64,000 bases of DNA. It comes from Halomonas sp. KG2. Lineage in GTDB: Bacteria; Pseudomonadota; Gammaproteobacteria; Pseudomonadales; Halomonadaceae. Below the pieces are notes generated by a model that was not told where the DNA came from, did no database searches, and was given only the letters and a program-made list of their open reading frames with translations. A program made the translations under genes and the position numbers. The stretch spans positions 3,720,001 through 3,784,000 of the forward strand of contig CP098528.1 of assembly GCA_030440445.1 (NCBI GenBank), given 5' to 3'. Positions 17,192 through 25,683 of the stretch are shown one piece after another; positions within the stretch are counted from its first letter, which is position 1, and every line of letters starts with the position of its first letter.

Positions 17192-18652
17192 TTACGCTGG
17201 CCCTATCACATGTTTCACTTCCAGGTAGGCACTTAGCCCCCAGGGGCCGAGTTCACGCCCAATGCCGCTGCGCTTGAAGCCGCCCCAGGCGGTTTCAGGC
17301 AGCACCAGCTGCTCACTGTTGTACCAAATACTACCGGCTTTTAGCTGGCGACCAATGCGCTTTGCCCGCTCAGGATCACCGCTAATCACCGTCGCAGCTA
17401 ATCCATAAGCGCTATCGTTGGCGAGTTTAATCGCCTCTTCTTCGCTGGTAACGCTGCGTGCGCAGAGCACTGGGCCAAAAATCTCCTCTTGCCACAAGCG
17501 GCTTTCCAGCGGCACATCACGGTAAAGCGTCGGCGCTAAAAAGTAGCCCTGCGTGGGTAACGTGCGATGGGTAATATCGCGCACTACCGTTAGGCCTTCT
17601 TGTTCAGCCAAGTCTAAATAGCGTTGCACGGCATCGCGCTGCTTAGCGCTGGTCAGCGGCCCTAAGTCAGTGCCTTCAGCCAGTGGGTCGCCCAGGGTTA
17701 GCGCATCCATCCGCTCAGCTAGGGCGATGTAGAGTGCTTCTGCCACGTTTTCATGTACCAGTAAACGCGAAGTCGCCGAACAGATTTGCCCGGCATTAAA
17801 GTAGATACCCGCCATTACCCAGTCGGCGGCTTGGGCGGGGTCGGCGTCTTCCATTACCAGAATCGGCGATTTTCCACCTAGCTCTAAAGAGACACTGGCG
17901 GTGCGAACGGCAGCAGCTTGCATAACCGTTTCGCCGACTCGGTTACTGCCCGTAAAGGAGATTTTATCTACACCTGGGTGATTGGTTAGCGGTGCACCTA
18001 TGCCCTCGCCGTCGCCATTGAGCAGGTTTAGCACACCGGCTGGCAGGCCAATCTCCAGGGCAATTTCTGCCAGTGCCAACTCGGGGAGCGGCGTTACCTC
18101 TGACGGTTTGAGTACTGCGGTACAACCGGCTGCCAACGCGGGCGCCAGCTTCCAGGCGCTTGTCACCAGCGGGAAGTTCCAGGGGGCAATCAACCCCACA
18201 ACGCCCACCGGGTCATGATACGTACGCGCCTCAACGCCCTCCATTTCCATACTGACCAGTTCGCCCTGGCGAGCATCTAACGCCCTGGCCTGCTTGGCGT
18301 AATAGCGATAACAGGCAATCGCGTCGTCCAGGTCAATGCCTGCTTCTGCAAGCGGTTTGCCGTTATTAGTGGCTGACAGAGTGATTAGCGCTTCTCGACG
18401 GGCCTCCAACGCATCGGCAAAGCTATCTAGGTACTTTGCACGTGCAGCGCCACCCAGCGCTTGCCAAGCAGGTTGTGCTTGCTGAGCGGCTTTAACGGCA
18501 GCGTCGACATCTGCCGCGTCCCCCGCCGTGACCTGAGCAATACGCGCTTCGCGATAAGGGTTCATCACATCGAGCATACGCGTGCCTGCTGAGGCAACCC
18601 ATTGGTTGTTGATGAACTGCTGATTGATAACTTGCTGGTCGAGTAACGGCAT
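17192..18652 (-). CDS. Aldehyde dehydrogenase, likely 4-guanidinobutyraldehyde dehydrogenase
   Basis: A 486-residue NAD(P)-dependent aldehyde dehydrogenase. It has APWNFPLVTSAWKLAPALAAG for cofactor binding, the general base Glu in VSLELGGKSP, and the catalytic Cys in FNAGQICSATSRLLV. It resembles betaine-aldehyde and aminoaldehyde dehydrogenases such as KauB. It is the last gene of the leftward operon and begins 1 bp after the ketoarginine decarboxylase stops, whose product is 4-guanidinobutyraldehyde. The step to 4-guanidinobutyrate is therefore the natural assignment, by context. Confidence 0.85.
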   Translation of the reverse strand: MPLLDQQVINQQFINNQWVASAGTRMLDVMNPYREARIAQVTAGDAADVDAAVKAAQQAQPAWQALGGAARAKYLDSFADALEARREALITLSATNNGKPLAEAGIDLDDAIACYRYYAKQARALDARQGELVSMEMEGVEARTYHDPVGVVGLIAPWNFPLVTSAWKLAPALAAGCTAVLKPSEVTPLPELALAEIALEIGLPAGVLNLLNGDGEGIGAPLTNHPGVDKISFTGSNRVGETVMQAAAVRTASVSLELGGKSPILVMEDADPAQAADWVMAGIYFNAGQICSATSRLLVHENVAEALYIALAERMDALTLGDPLAEGTDLGPLTSAKQRDAVQRYLDLAEQEGLTVVRDITHRTLPTQGYFLAPTLYRDVPLESRLWQEEIFGPVLCARSVTSEEEAIKLANDSAYGLAATVISGDPERAKRIGRQLKAGSIWYNSEQLVLPETAWGGFKRSGIGRELGPWGLSAYLEVKHVIGPA

Positions 18653-20317
18653 CTAGGTATCCTGGTCGGAAATTCGGCACGCACGCTGCCAAGCAGCTGC
18701 ATCTATTTCAATGAGTAACGGGCCACTTGAAACGCGCTTAGCGAGTGAGTTTGCAAGCTCCTCAGGACTTTCTACCCGCACGCCTGGGCAACCAAACCCT
18801 TCGGCCAAAGTAAGAAAGTTAGGGGCTTGAATGTCCACGCCCAAACGGGCCACACCGTTGGCATCCATATAGCGGCGAATTTCTTCGTAGCCTGCGTTGT
18901 GCCACAGCACAATCACCACCGGCAGGCGTTCCTCCACCGCGGTAGCAAGCTCAGCAAGGGTGAACATCACCCCACCATCACCGACAAGCGCCACCACGGG
19001 TAGATCAGCGCGAGCTAACTGCGCCCCTAGCGCTGCCGGCAGCCCATAGCCCAAGGTGCCGTAGCCGGTAGAAGCATTGAAATAACGCCTTGGCGCTGGC
19101 TGGCTGACTAGGTGGTTGCCCGCATACACCGGTGCAGTGGAATCACCCACCAAAATCGCCTCAGGCAGATGGTCAGCCAGGGTCTTATAAAGCGGCACGA
19201 AGTCGCTAAAAGCCGGATCGTTAACCAGGTTAAGTGCGCTCAACGTAGTGGCAGTACGTTCAACACCGCGTTCAACACCGTGGCGCTGCAAAGGTTCTGG
19301 GAAATGAGCGAGTAGAAGCGCTAGGCTACGTCCGGCATCGCCTACTAAACCAAGCGTTGTATGCTGGTTACGCACCAGTTGTTCAGGGTCGAGATCAATA
19401 CGAATCAGCTTACCGTTGAGGTGAAAGCCGCCATCAAACACGACATCGTAGTCGGTCTCGCCAAGCTCGGTACCCACCGCCAAAATCACATCGGCGTTGG
19501 CCGCTAGCTCGCGCACTGCTGGCAGCGCTGCGTTAGCCCCCAAATCTAACGGGTGGTCGCGACCCAGCAGCCCTTTAGCGTTGATAGTCGTCACCGCTGG
19601 GGCATCAAGCCTCTCTACCAGTGCCCGCGCTGCCTCTGGCGCTGCCACGCAGCCACCTCCTAACAGCAGCAAGGGTTGCTTCGCGGCCTTTAACAAGCGG
19701 GCAGCTTCGGCAAGCCCATCCGGGTCAGGTGCTGCTCGGTAAAGCGATGGCGCTGGCCAACTGGCCGGAGCCTTCACCGGCGCATTGAACAGATCAATCG
19801 GAATTTCAATATGCACCGGACCAGGGCGCGCACCATTGAAGATCGCAAAGGCGCGGGCCAGCACATCAGGCAACGTATTGGCATCTAATAGCGTGTGGCT
19901 AAAGCGTGCCACGCCGCTGATCATCTGCTGCTGACTGGGCAACTCGTGCAGCCGACCTTGGCCTAGCCCCAGCGTATCCCGACGGTTAACGCTGGAGATC
20001 ACCAGCATGGGAATGGAGTCTGCTAATGCTTGGCCCATCGCAGTGGCAATATTGGTCATTCCCGGACCAGTGATAATCAGACATACCCCAGGCTGGCCGC
20101 TGGCGCGGGCATAGCCGTCGGCCATGAAACCCGCTCCCTGCTCGTGGCGCGGGGTTATATGTTGCACGTCGCTACCTTCCAGCCCACGATAAAGCTCTAC
20201 CGTATGCACACTCGGAATACCGAACAGAGCTCGAACCCCATAGGTTTCGCGCAGTAGGCGGATCAACAGCTCGGCACAGGTCATCGTTGAGTGATTGCGC
20301 ATTGCGTCAGCGTTCAT
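18653..20317 (-). CDS. aruI: ThDP-dependent 2-ketoarginine (5-guanidino-2-oxopentanoate) decarboxylase
   Basis: A 554-residue thiamine diphosphate enzyme in three domains. The N-terminal part closely matches my memory of P. aeruginosa AruI: FGIPSVHTVELYRGLEGS, TPRHEQGAGFMADGYARASG with the catalytic Glu, and the VCLIITGPGMTNIATAMGQA stretch. The C-terminal part has the ThDP motif GDGGVMFTLAEL...NN-type ending at WHNAGYEEIRRY. AruI decarboxylates 2-ketoarginine to 4-guanidinobutyraldehyde in the arginine transaminase pathway. Downstream is an aldehyde dehydrogenase; upstream in the operon are a YjiH-type membrane protein and guanidinobutyrase. The transaminase AruH is not in the window. Confidence 0.85.
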   Translation of the reverse strand: MNADAMRNHSTMTCAELLIRLLRETYGVRALFGIPSVHTVELYRGLEGSDVQHITPRHEQGAGFMADGYARASGQPGVCLIITGPGMTNIATAMGQALADSIPMLVISSVNRRDTLGLGQGRLHELPSQQQMISGVARFSHTLLDANTLPDVLARAFAIFNGARPGPVHIEIPIDLFNAPVKAPASWPAPSLYRAAPDPDGLAEAARLLKAAKQPLLLLGGGCVAAPEAARALVERLDAPAVTTINAKGLLGRDHPLDLGANAALPAVRELAANADVILAVGTELGETDYDVVFDGGFHLNGKLIRIDLDPEQLVRNQHTTLGLVGDAGRSLALLLAHFPEPLQRHGVERGVERTATTLSALNLVNDPAFSDFVPLYKTLADHLPEAILVGDSTAPVYAGNHLVSQPAPRRYFNASTGYGTLGYGLPAALGAQLARADLPVVALVGDGGVMFTLAELATAVEERLPVVIVLWHNAGYEEIRRYMDANGVARLGVDIQAPNFLTLAEGFGCPGVRVESPEELANSLAKRVSSGPLLIEIDAAAWQRACRISDQDT

Positions 20318-20328
20318 GACAGGCCCTC

Positions 20329-21720
20329 TCAGAAGAAAAATGTATGGGCCATAAAGGCAATAATCGGCAGTGTAATCGCGGTACGCAGCAAGAAAACCAC
20401 TGCCAGTTCCCAGAACTTGATGGGAATTTTCGATTTGAGTAGCAGCGCACCGATTTCAGACATGTACACCAGTTGCGTCATAGAGAGACAGGCGATAACG
20501 AAACGGGTCAGCTCGCTTTCAATATTCGTCGCTAGCACCGCTGGCAAGAACATATCGGCAAACCCGACCAACGTCGCTGGCGCAGCCGCTTGTGCTTCGG
20601 GGATACGCAGCAACTCAAGCACCGGCACCATGGGGTAAGAGAGCCAGGTAAACAGCGGAGTAAACTCGGCTAAAATCAGCGCGACGGTGCCGATGGCAAA
20701 TACCAAAGGCAGCAGTGTCAAAAAGATATCAACCACGTTGAGTAGTGCTAAACGCACCAACTCTTTTGGCCCTGGCGCATCCGCTGCCCGGCGAGTTGCC
20801 TGGAGCAAGCTGTAACGAAACAGCCCTACATTTTCTGTGCGCTTCTCGCTTAACTGGCAGCCAACAGGCTCGTAGTAGTCGTTAGATTTTAGCGATAGAG
20901 GGGGGATTCGCGCCACGATGATGGCAGCAATCAATCCTGACACGACTACCGTAAAGTAGAACTGCACGAAGAGATGATTGATATCAACAAAGTTCGTCAC
21001 CAGTAGACTAAACGCGATGGAAGCCACTGAAAAGTTAGTCGCAATGACCGATGCCTCGCGAGCATTGTAATAACCCTGCTCATACTGTTGGGCAGTGATC
21101 AACACACCCACGGTGCCTGACCCCATCCAAGAAGCCGTTGCATCGATAGCACTGCGTCCAGGAAGATTAAAAATCACCCGAAACGGCTTACGCACCATGG
21201 TGCCGATAAATTCCATAAAGCCAAATTCGACCAAAAACGGTAGCAGAATCGCCGCAAAGAAGAAGAACGTCAGTAGCACCGGCGCCAAATCATTGAGCAT
21301 TACGCCGCCAGTAAACGATGCCGTCACAAATTCTGGGCCGACTTGGAAAAAGGTCATGACGACAAAGATGGCACCTAAGATGCGCATCACTACCCAAATA
21401 GTGTCTACGTCAAACATCTCTTGAAAGTGACCATGTTGCGCCCAGTTAGGTTTTGCCACTTTAACGTACAGCGTTATCACTACGGACAGACATAGGACTA
21501 GCATGGCAATGGCAGGTAGTGCAGAGCCAAGCAGCGACTGCAACCCATCAGCCATTAGGCCCATGCCAATATTAATCGTTCCTCCCACTTGAAAAGGCAC
21601 CAAAAACAAGAGGACGCCAATTAAGGAGGGAATCAAAAACTTCAGCAAATGAGCACGATGGATTGGAGCCGACGGCTCGGCGTCATCCAATTTTACTTGA
21701 GAGAAAGACATACGGTTCAC
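20329..21720 (-). CDS. YjiH-family membrane protein (nucleoside-recognition GATE domain)
   Basis: A 463-residue protein with about ten to twelve membrane helices. It is of the YjiH type, which carries the nucleoside-recognition 'Gate' domain shared with sporulation proteins SpmA/B and with CNT and FeoB transporters: segments near WMGSGTVGVLITAQQYEQGYY and FSVASIAFSLLVTNFV. YjiH function is not settled, but related genes often sit beside amino-acid or guanidine-compound catabolic genes. It lies between gbuA and aruI with only 11 bp to aruI, so it is probably the transporter for arginine, a keto acid or guanidinobutyrate. That is inference from location. Confidence 0.75.
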   Translation of the reverse strand: MNRMSFSQVKLDDAEPSAPIHRAHLLKFLIPSLIGVLLFLVPFQVGGTINIGMGLMADGLQSLLGSALPAIAMLVLCLSVVITLYVKVAKPNWAQHGHFQEMFDVDTIWVVMRILGAIFVVMTFFQVGPEFVTASFTGGVMLNDLAPVLLTFFFFAAILLPFLVEFGFMEFIGTMVRKPFRVIFNLPGRSAIDATASWMGSGTVGVLITAQQYEQGYYNAREASVIATNFSVASIAFSLLVTNFVDINHLFVQFYFTVVVSGLIAAIIVARIPPLSLKSNDYYEPVGCQLSEKRTENVGLFRYSLLQATRRAADAPGPKELVRLALLNVVDIFLTLLPLVFAIGTVALILAEFTPLFTWLSYPMVPVLELLRIPEAQAAAPATLVGFADMFLPAVLATNIESELTRFVIACLSMTQLVYMSEIGALLLKSKIPIKFWELAVVFLLRTAITLPIIAFMAHTFFF

Positions 21721-21760
21721 CTATTGGAAGTGATTATTGGAGGTGGGCTGGTGGCGTCCT

Positions 21761-21819
21761 GGCAGGCAATAAGTAGCCTGCCATTTCTCTGACCATTAGC
21801 GCTTTGTCAGGTAAGCGCT
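21761..21819. repeat. Two successive inverted repeats between gbuA and the YjiH gene
   Basis: GGCAGGC/GCCTGCC (21761-21782) and AGCGCTT/AAGCGCT (21798-21819) are both perfect 7-bp arms. In the leftward operon they fall between the first and second genes. The second is followed by TTTTATTTATTA, but only on the plus strand, so neither is a standard terminator for the operon. They may be processing or stability hairpins. Confidence 0.5.
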
Positions 21820-21846
21820 TTTATTTATTAGCTATTTCAGGACAGC

Positions 21847-22797
21847 TTAATCACTGTGTTTCACGCCCGGCAGCACACAGAGCATTTCGTACAGCAGTGT
21901 GGCGCCCATCAATGCGGTATTACCGCTGAGATCATAAGGAGGCGACACTTCCACTAGATCACAGCCGACGATGTTCAAGCCTGCCGCCCCGCGCACAATT
22001 TCCAGCCCCTGGGCTGAGGTCAGCCCGCCCATCTCTACCGTCCCCGTCCCTGGTGCAACGGATGGATCCAAGCCATCGATATCGAAGCTGATATAGACAG
22101 GCACATCCCCCATCTGCTCGCGCACCTCTTCCATCAAGGGAGCAAGCGAGCGATGCCAGCACTCTTCAGCGGGAACAACGCGGAAACCCTGGCTGCGGCA
22201 CCAATCAAAATCTTCGGCCGCGTAACCGGTACCACGAAGGCCGATTTGCACCACTTTGCCGTGGGCTAGCAGGCCTTCTTCCTGGGCACGGCGAAACGGC
22301 GTGCCATGGGCAATCGGCTCACCGAACATGTGCTCGTTCACATCGGCATGGGCATCAATATGGATCAGCCCCACTGGCCCATGCTTTTTGGCAATGGCAC
22401 GTAAAATGGGCAGTGTCAGGGTGTGTTCGCCACCCAGTGTTAGCGGAATGCAGTTGTGTTTAAGCACGTCATCATAAAAGGCCGTGATGATGTCGACGCT
22501 TTTGGGCAGGTGAAACGTGTTGATGGGCACGTCACCGATATCGGCCACTTGTAAACTTTCAAACGGGGCGGCGCGGGTCGCCATGTTATAGGGTCGCAGC
22601 ATGCGAGATTCATCACGAATCTGACGTGGGCCAAGACGTGTACCAGGCCGGTTAGACGTACCAATATCCATTGGAATACCGATAAAAGCAGCATCTAAGC
22701 CAGCAGCACTTTCCTGAGTGGGTAAACGCATCATAGTGGCTGGCCCACCAAAGCGCGGCATACTATTGCCCCCAAGCGGCTGGTTAAAATCAGACAT
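21847..22797 (-). CDS. gbuA: Guanidinobutyrase (arginase/agmatinase family)
   Basis: A 316-residue binuclear manganese ureohydrolase that splits 4-guanidinobutyrate to 4-aminobutyrate and urea. Metal ligands are visible in GGEHT (122-126), HIDAHADVNEH (146-156), and SFDIDGLDPS further on. The whole protein, beginning QPLGGNSMPRFGG and ending LLYEMLCVLPGVKH, follows P. aeruginosa GbuA closely, more than agmatinases. The ATG at 22797 is preceded by AAGGAGA. It is the first gene of a four-gene operon and has a sigma-54 promoter about 50 bp upstream. Agmatinase activity remains a possible alternative. Confidence 0.88.
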   Translation of the reverse strand: MSDFNQPLGGNSMPRFGGPATMMRLPTQESAAGLDAAFIGIPMDIGTSNRPGTRLGPRQIRDESRMLRPYNMATRAAPFESLQVADIGDVPINTFHLPKSVDIITAFYDDVLKHNCIPLTLGGEHTLTLPILRAIAKKHGPVGLIHIDAHADVNEHMFGEPIAHGTPFRRAQEEGLLAHGKVVQIGLRGTGYAAEDFDWCRSQGFRVVPAEECWHRSLAPLMEEVREQMGDVPVYISFDIDGLDPSVAPGTGTVEMGGLTSAQGLEIVRGAAGLNIVGCDLVEVSPPYDLSGNTALMGATLLYEMLCVLPGVKHSD

Positions 22798-22845
22798 ACA
22801 GATCTCCTTGGCGTTGTTCATGTTGTAGCGCTGAATAACAACTAC

Positions 22846-22864
22846 ATTGCACAGAACATGCCAA
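22846..22864 (-). promoter_or_regulatory. Sigma-54 (-24/-12) promoter of the gbuA operon
   Basis: The minus strand reads TTGGCATG-N4-GTGCAAT. GG and GC are 12 bp apart, as required, and the match to TGGCACG-N4-TTGCW is close. Transcription would start near 22837, about 40 bp before the gbuA codon. It fits the divergent sigma-54 activator gene next door. Confidence 0.8.
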
Positions 22865-22874
22865 GTCTCTAAAC

Positions 22875-22890
22875 GCCCTAATAATAGGGC
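22875..22890. repeat. Inverted repeat upstream of the gbuA promoter
   Basis: GCCCTA and TAGGGC around a 4-base centre, just upstream of the -24 element. It may be a binding site for a host factor or a second regulator. Confidence 0.4.
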
Positions 22891-22905
22891 TTTCAGCCAT
22901 TATCG

Positions 22906-22971
22906 ATGCAGTAATGAATCAAAATCACGTACACTCAAGTCATCTATGCATCATTGATGCAAAAATGAATC
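22906..22971. promoter_or_regulatory. Candidate upstream activator sites
   Basis: A perfect palindrome TGCATCA-T-TGATGCA lies at 22947-22961. The motif ATGCA-N2-AATGAATC occurs twice, at about 22906 and 22957, on the same face of the region. These are 60-110 bp upstream of the -24/-12 promoter, the normal range for a sigma-54 activator, and also next to the activator's own start, allowing self-regulation. Confidence 0.55.
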
Positions 22972-22996
22972 GCAAGTTACTCAAGAGACAAGCGCT

Positions 22997-24409
22997 GTGA
23001 GTGAAATCGATAAGTGCGTGCTAAAAACCATTGTCGAAACCGCCAACGATCATTTCTTTATCGTCAGCGGGGAGGGTCAAGTGCTTGATATCAGCCCCGG
23101 CGCTGAGGCTGTTTATGGCGCGCCCCGGGAAGAGTTGCTAGGTAGTAGCGTTTACCAGCTTCAGCAAGCAGGCATTTTGAAGCCATCCATCACCTTAGAA
23201 GTGATGCGCACCCACCAGCCGGCCCAGCTGATGCAGGTAACAGGCACCGGGCGCCGTGTGATAGCTCAGGCCTACCCCGTCTTTGTGAATGGAAAGTTAG
23301 AGCGTGTTATCAGCCGCTCCAGAGACTTAACCGACTTACAGCTCCTACAAGACGAATATGCACTACTCCAAAAGCGCTTTAGTGAGCACTTAAAACGTAG
23401 CCAAGCAGCCCACGGTGCCGAGGAACAAGCGCTGGACGACGCGCTGGATAACTTGCAGGCGAGAAGCCACGTTATGCGTGAAGTCGCCCTGCTTCTCAAA
23501 CGGGTCGCCCCCTCGGACGCTAATGTATTGATGCTGGGAGAGTCGGGCGTGGGGAAAACCGCGTTTGCCAAACAACTCCATCGTTGGAGCCAGCGCCATA
23601 ACCATCCCTTTATTGAGGTTAACTGTGCGGCCATTCCCGAAAACTTATTTGAGTCTGAGATGTTTGGCTATCAGCCCGGTGCGTTCAGCGGCGCGGCTCG
23701 CCAAGGAAAAGCAGGCTTACTAGAGCAAGCGGAAGGAGGCACGCTGTTTCTCGATGAAATCGGTGAGCTTCCCTTATTAATGCAAACCAAACTGCTAAAA
23801 GTCATCCAGGACGGCAGCCTTACCCGGTTAGGCGATACACGGCCGCGCAAAGTGGACTTTCGCTTAGTCGTCGCCACGAATCAGAATTTAGCTAAACAAG
23901 TAGAAGCGGGCCTATTTCGCCTGGACCTTTACTACCGTCTCAACGTCATACCGGTCACGCTTCCTCCTTTACGCGACCGCCGAGAAGATATTCCGGATCT
24001 CGTGGAAGCCTGTTTGAAACGCCTTAATCAACGCTATGGGCGGCAAAAAATCCTGGGCAACCCAGTATGGTCAACGTTAATGGGAAGCGACTGGCCAGGT
24101 AACGTCCGCGAGCTTGAAAACTGGTTGGAAAGAGCTTGGCTCTCCAGCCCAACGGATCAAATTGAAGCACCTAGCCTTCCTACAGAGCAGCCCCCTGCTA
24201 ATCTGCCGCAAACTTCAACCTCTTCGCCAAGAGCCGCCTTAGCCCCCGAAGAAACCCTAAAGCAGTATCTCGCCAGACTAGAGTGCGAAACATTGGAAGC
24301 GTTGAGCAAAACGCTTCCCAGCACGTACGCCATCGCTGAACGGCTGGGGATTAGTCAATCCAGCGTGGTGCGCAGGCTTCAGCGTTATGGCATCAAAGTC
24401 ACCAAGTGA
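22997..24409 (+). CDS. Sigma-54-dependent activator, PAS-AAA+-HTH
   Basis: A 470-residue enhancer-binding protein. A PAS sensor (VETANDHFFIVSGEGQVLDI) fills the first ~110 residues. The AAA+ core has Walker A GESGVGKTA near 180, a GAFSGA loop in place of the usual GAFTGA, and Walker B GGTLFLDEIGEL. The C-terminus carries a TyrR/Fis-like helix-turn-helix (TYAIAERLGISQSSVVRRL). It starts from GTG at 22997. It is divergent from gbuA, which has a sigma-54 promoter, so it most likely activates the ketoarginine operon in response to a small molecule bound by PAS. It is comparable in logic to Bacillus RocR, though not necessarily related. Confidence 0.87.
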   Translation: MSEIDKCVLKTIVETANDHFFIVSGEGQVLDISPGAEAVYGAPREELLGSSVYQLQQAGILKPSITLEVMRTHQPAQLMQVTGTGRRVIAQAYPVFVNGKLERVISRSRDLTDLQLLQDEYALLQKRFSEHLKRSQAAHGAEEQALDDALDNLQARSHVMREVALLLKRVAPSDANVLMLGESGVGKTAFAKQLHRWSQRHNHPFIEVNCAAIPENLFESEMFGYQPGAFSGAARQGKAGLLEQAEGGTLFLDEIGELPLLMQTKLLKVIQDGSLTRLGDTRPRKVDFRLVVATNQNLAKQVEAGLFRLDLYYRLNVIPVTLPPLRDRREDIPDLVEACLKRLNQRYGRQKILGNPVWSTLMGSDWPGNVRELENWLERAWLSSPTDQIEAPSLPTEQPPANLPQTSTSSPRAALAPEETLKQYLARLECETLEALSKTLPSTYAIAERLGISQSSVVRRLQRYGIKVTK

Positions 24410-24430
24410 ATTTTCCGCTTGACACAACGG

Positions 24431-24459
24431 CTGTCATCAACCATCCATGTAAGTGTCAT
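24431..24459 (+). promoter_or_regulatory. Pho-box-like direct repeats upstream of the ugp-type operon
   Basis: Three 7-mers lie exactly 11 bp apart: CTGTCAT (24431), CATCCAT (24442) and GTGTCAT (24453). The first matches the PhoB half-site CTGTCAT fully and the third in six of seven positions. They lie about 65-95 bp upstream of the ABC ATPase start. This would place the operon under phosphate-starvation control, as ugp is in E. coli. Confidence 0.55.
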
Positions 24460-24523
24460 ACAACGGCAACACCTTCAACACAAGCTGAACCAATAACAAC
24501 CAACAGCCGGTGATGTGTGTGCT

Positions 24524-25654
24524 ATGTCAAACCAATCGCGTATTCGCTTGGAACGCGTCACTAAACGTTGGGACGCGGCCACTGCCGTCGATGACATCTC
24601 CTTCGACGTCACGCCTGGGCAATTTGTCATTCTGCTCGGCCCTTCAGGCTGTGGTAAATCCACCACGCTGCGTATGATCGCGGGCCTGGAAGAGGCCAGC
24701 GACGGGCGTATTCATATCGGCGAGCGCGACGTTACCCGCCTGCCGCCCGGCGATCGTGGGCTGAGCATGGTGTTTCAGTCCTACGCGCTGTTTCCGCATT
24801 TGAGCGTTGCCGACAACATCGTTTTTGGCCTGCGCAGCCGCAAGGTACCCAAAGATGAGCAGCGCCAGCGACTAGCCAAGGTCGCCGAACTGGTTGATTT
24901 AACCGATTACCTAGACCGCAAACCTGCGCAACTTTCCGGCGGCCAACGCCAGCGGGTTGCTTTGGCGCGCTCAATCATTTCCGAACACCCGATCTGCCTG
25001 ATGGATGAACCGCTATCCAACCTGGACGCTCGGCTGCGCAGCGACATGCGTAGGGAAATTAAAGCACTACAAAGTCGCCTGACTATGACGGTGATTTACG
25101 TCACCCACGACCAGGTGGAAGCCATGAGCATGGGTGATCGTGTGATTCTGATGCAGCACGGCAAAATCGTTCAGGACGGCACCCCGGACGAGCTTTATAA
25201 CCGCCCCGCTAGCGCTTTTGCCGCCAGTTTCATTGGCAGCCCTGCCATGAACCTGCTGCCCCTAGTGGCCGGTAAACATGGCGCCGTTATCGAAGGCGAA
25301 CCAAGTACTCCCGTAGCTCCCTTGGACGCCGCTGGCGGACACTTGGGCATCCGCCCGGAAGATATCGAACTGCGTATCGCACCCGGTTCCGGCGTACCCG
25401 CTAACGTATTAAGTGAAGAGTATCTGGGAGCGGACACTATTGCTTATGTGGCAGTGGGGTCGCACACCCTACGCGTGCGGCTTAGCGGCAAGCAGGCACT
25501 GACAGGTCAGCCATGCAGCCTCTACTGGACGCCAGAGAATACACACCTTTTCGATGCTGGAGGTCTGCGGCGGGATGACCTGGCGCCGCTCCCCTTACCT
25601 AGCTCATCGCGAAGCGTTCCTCGCCCACCGGCGGTGGGCTCTTTCCAACACTGA
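24524..25654 (+). CDS. ABC transporter ATP-binding protein, UgpC-like
   Basis: A 376-residue import ATPase of the MalK/UgpC group. It has Walker A GPSGCGKST, signature LSGGQRQRVALARS, Walker B LMDEPLSNLD and switch His in YVTHDQVEAMSM. A C-terminal TOBE/MOP region follows (LGIRPEDIEL), and the C-terminal tail is longer and Ser/Pro-rich. The ATG at 24524 gives MSNQSRIRLERV; a GTG three codons earlier is possible. It is the first of four co-directional genes (ATPase, binding protein, two permeases). The Pho-box-like repeats and UgpB-like binding protein favour glycerol-3-phosphate or its diesters over simple sugars. Confidence 0.87.
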   Translation: MSNQSRIRLERVTKRWDAATAVDDISFDVTPGQFVILLGPSGCGKSTTLRMIAGLEEASDGRIHIGERDVTRLPPGDRGLSMVFQSYALFPHLSVADNIVFGLRSRKVPKDEQRQRLAKVAELVDLTDYLDRKPAQLSGGQRQRVALARSIISEHPICLMDEPLSNLDARLRSDMRREIKALQSRLTMTVIYVTHDQVEAMSMGDRVILMQHGKIVQDGTPDELYNRPASAFAASFIGSPAMNLLPLVAGKHGAVIEGEPSTPVAPLDAAGGHLGIRPEDIELRIAPGSGVPANVLSEEYLGADTIAYVAVGSHTLRVRLSGKQALTGQPCSLYWTPENTHLFDAGGLRRDDLAPLPLPSSSRSVPRPPAVGSFQH

Positions 25655-25683
25655 CAGCAGTATTGACACTTGCGGAGTCTCTT

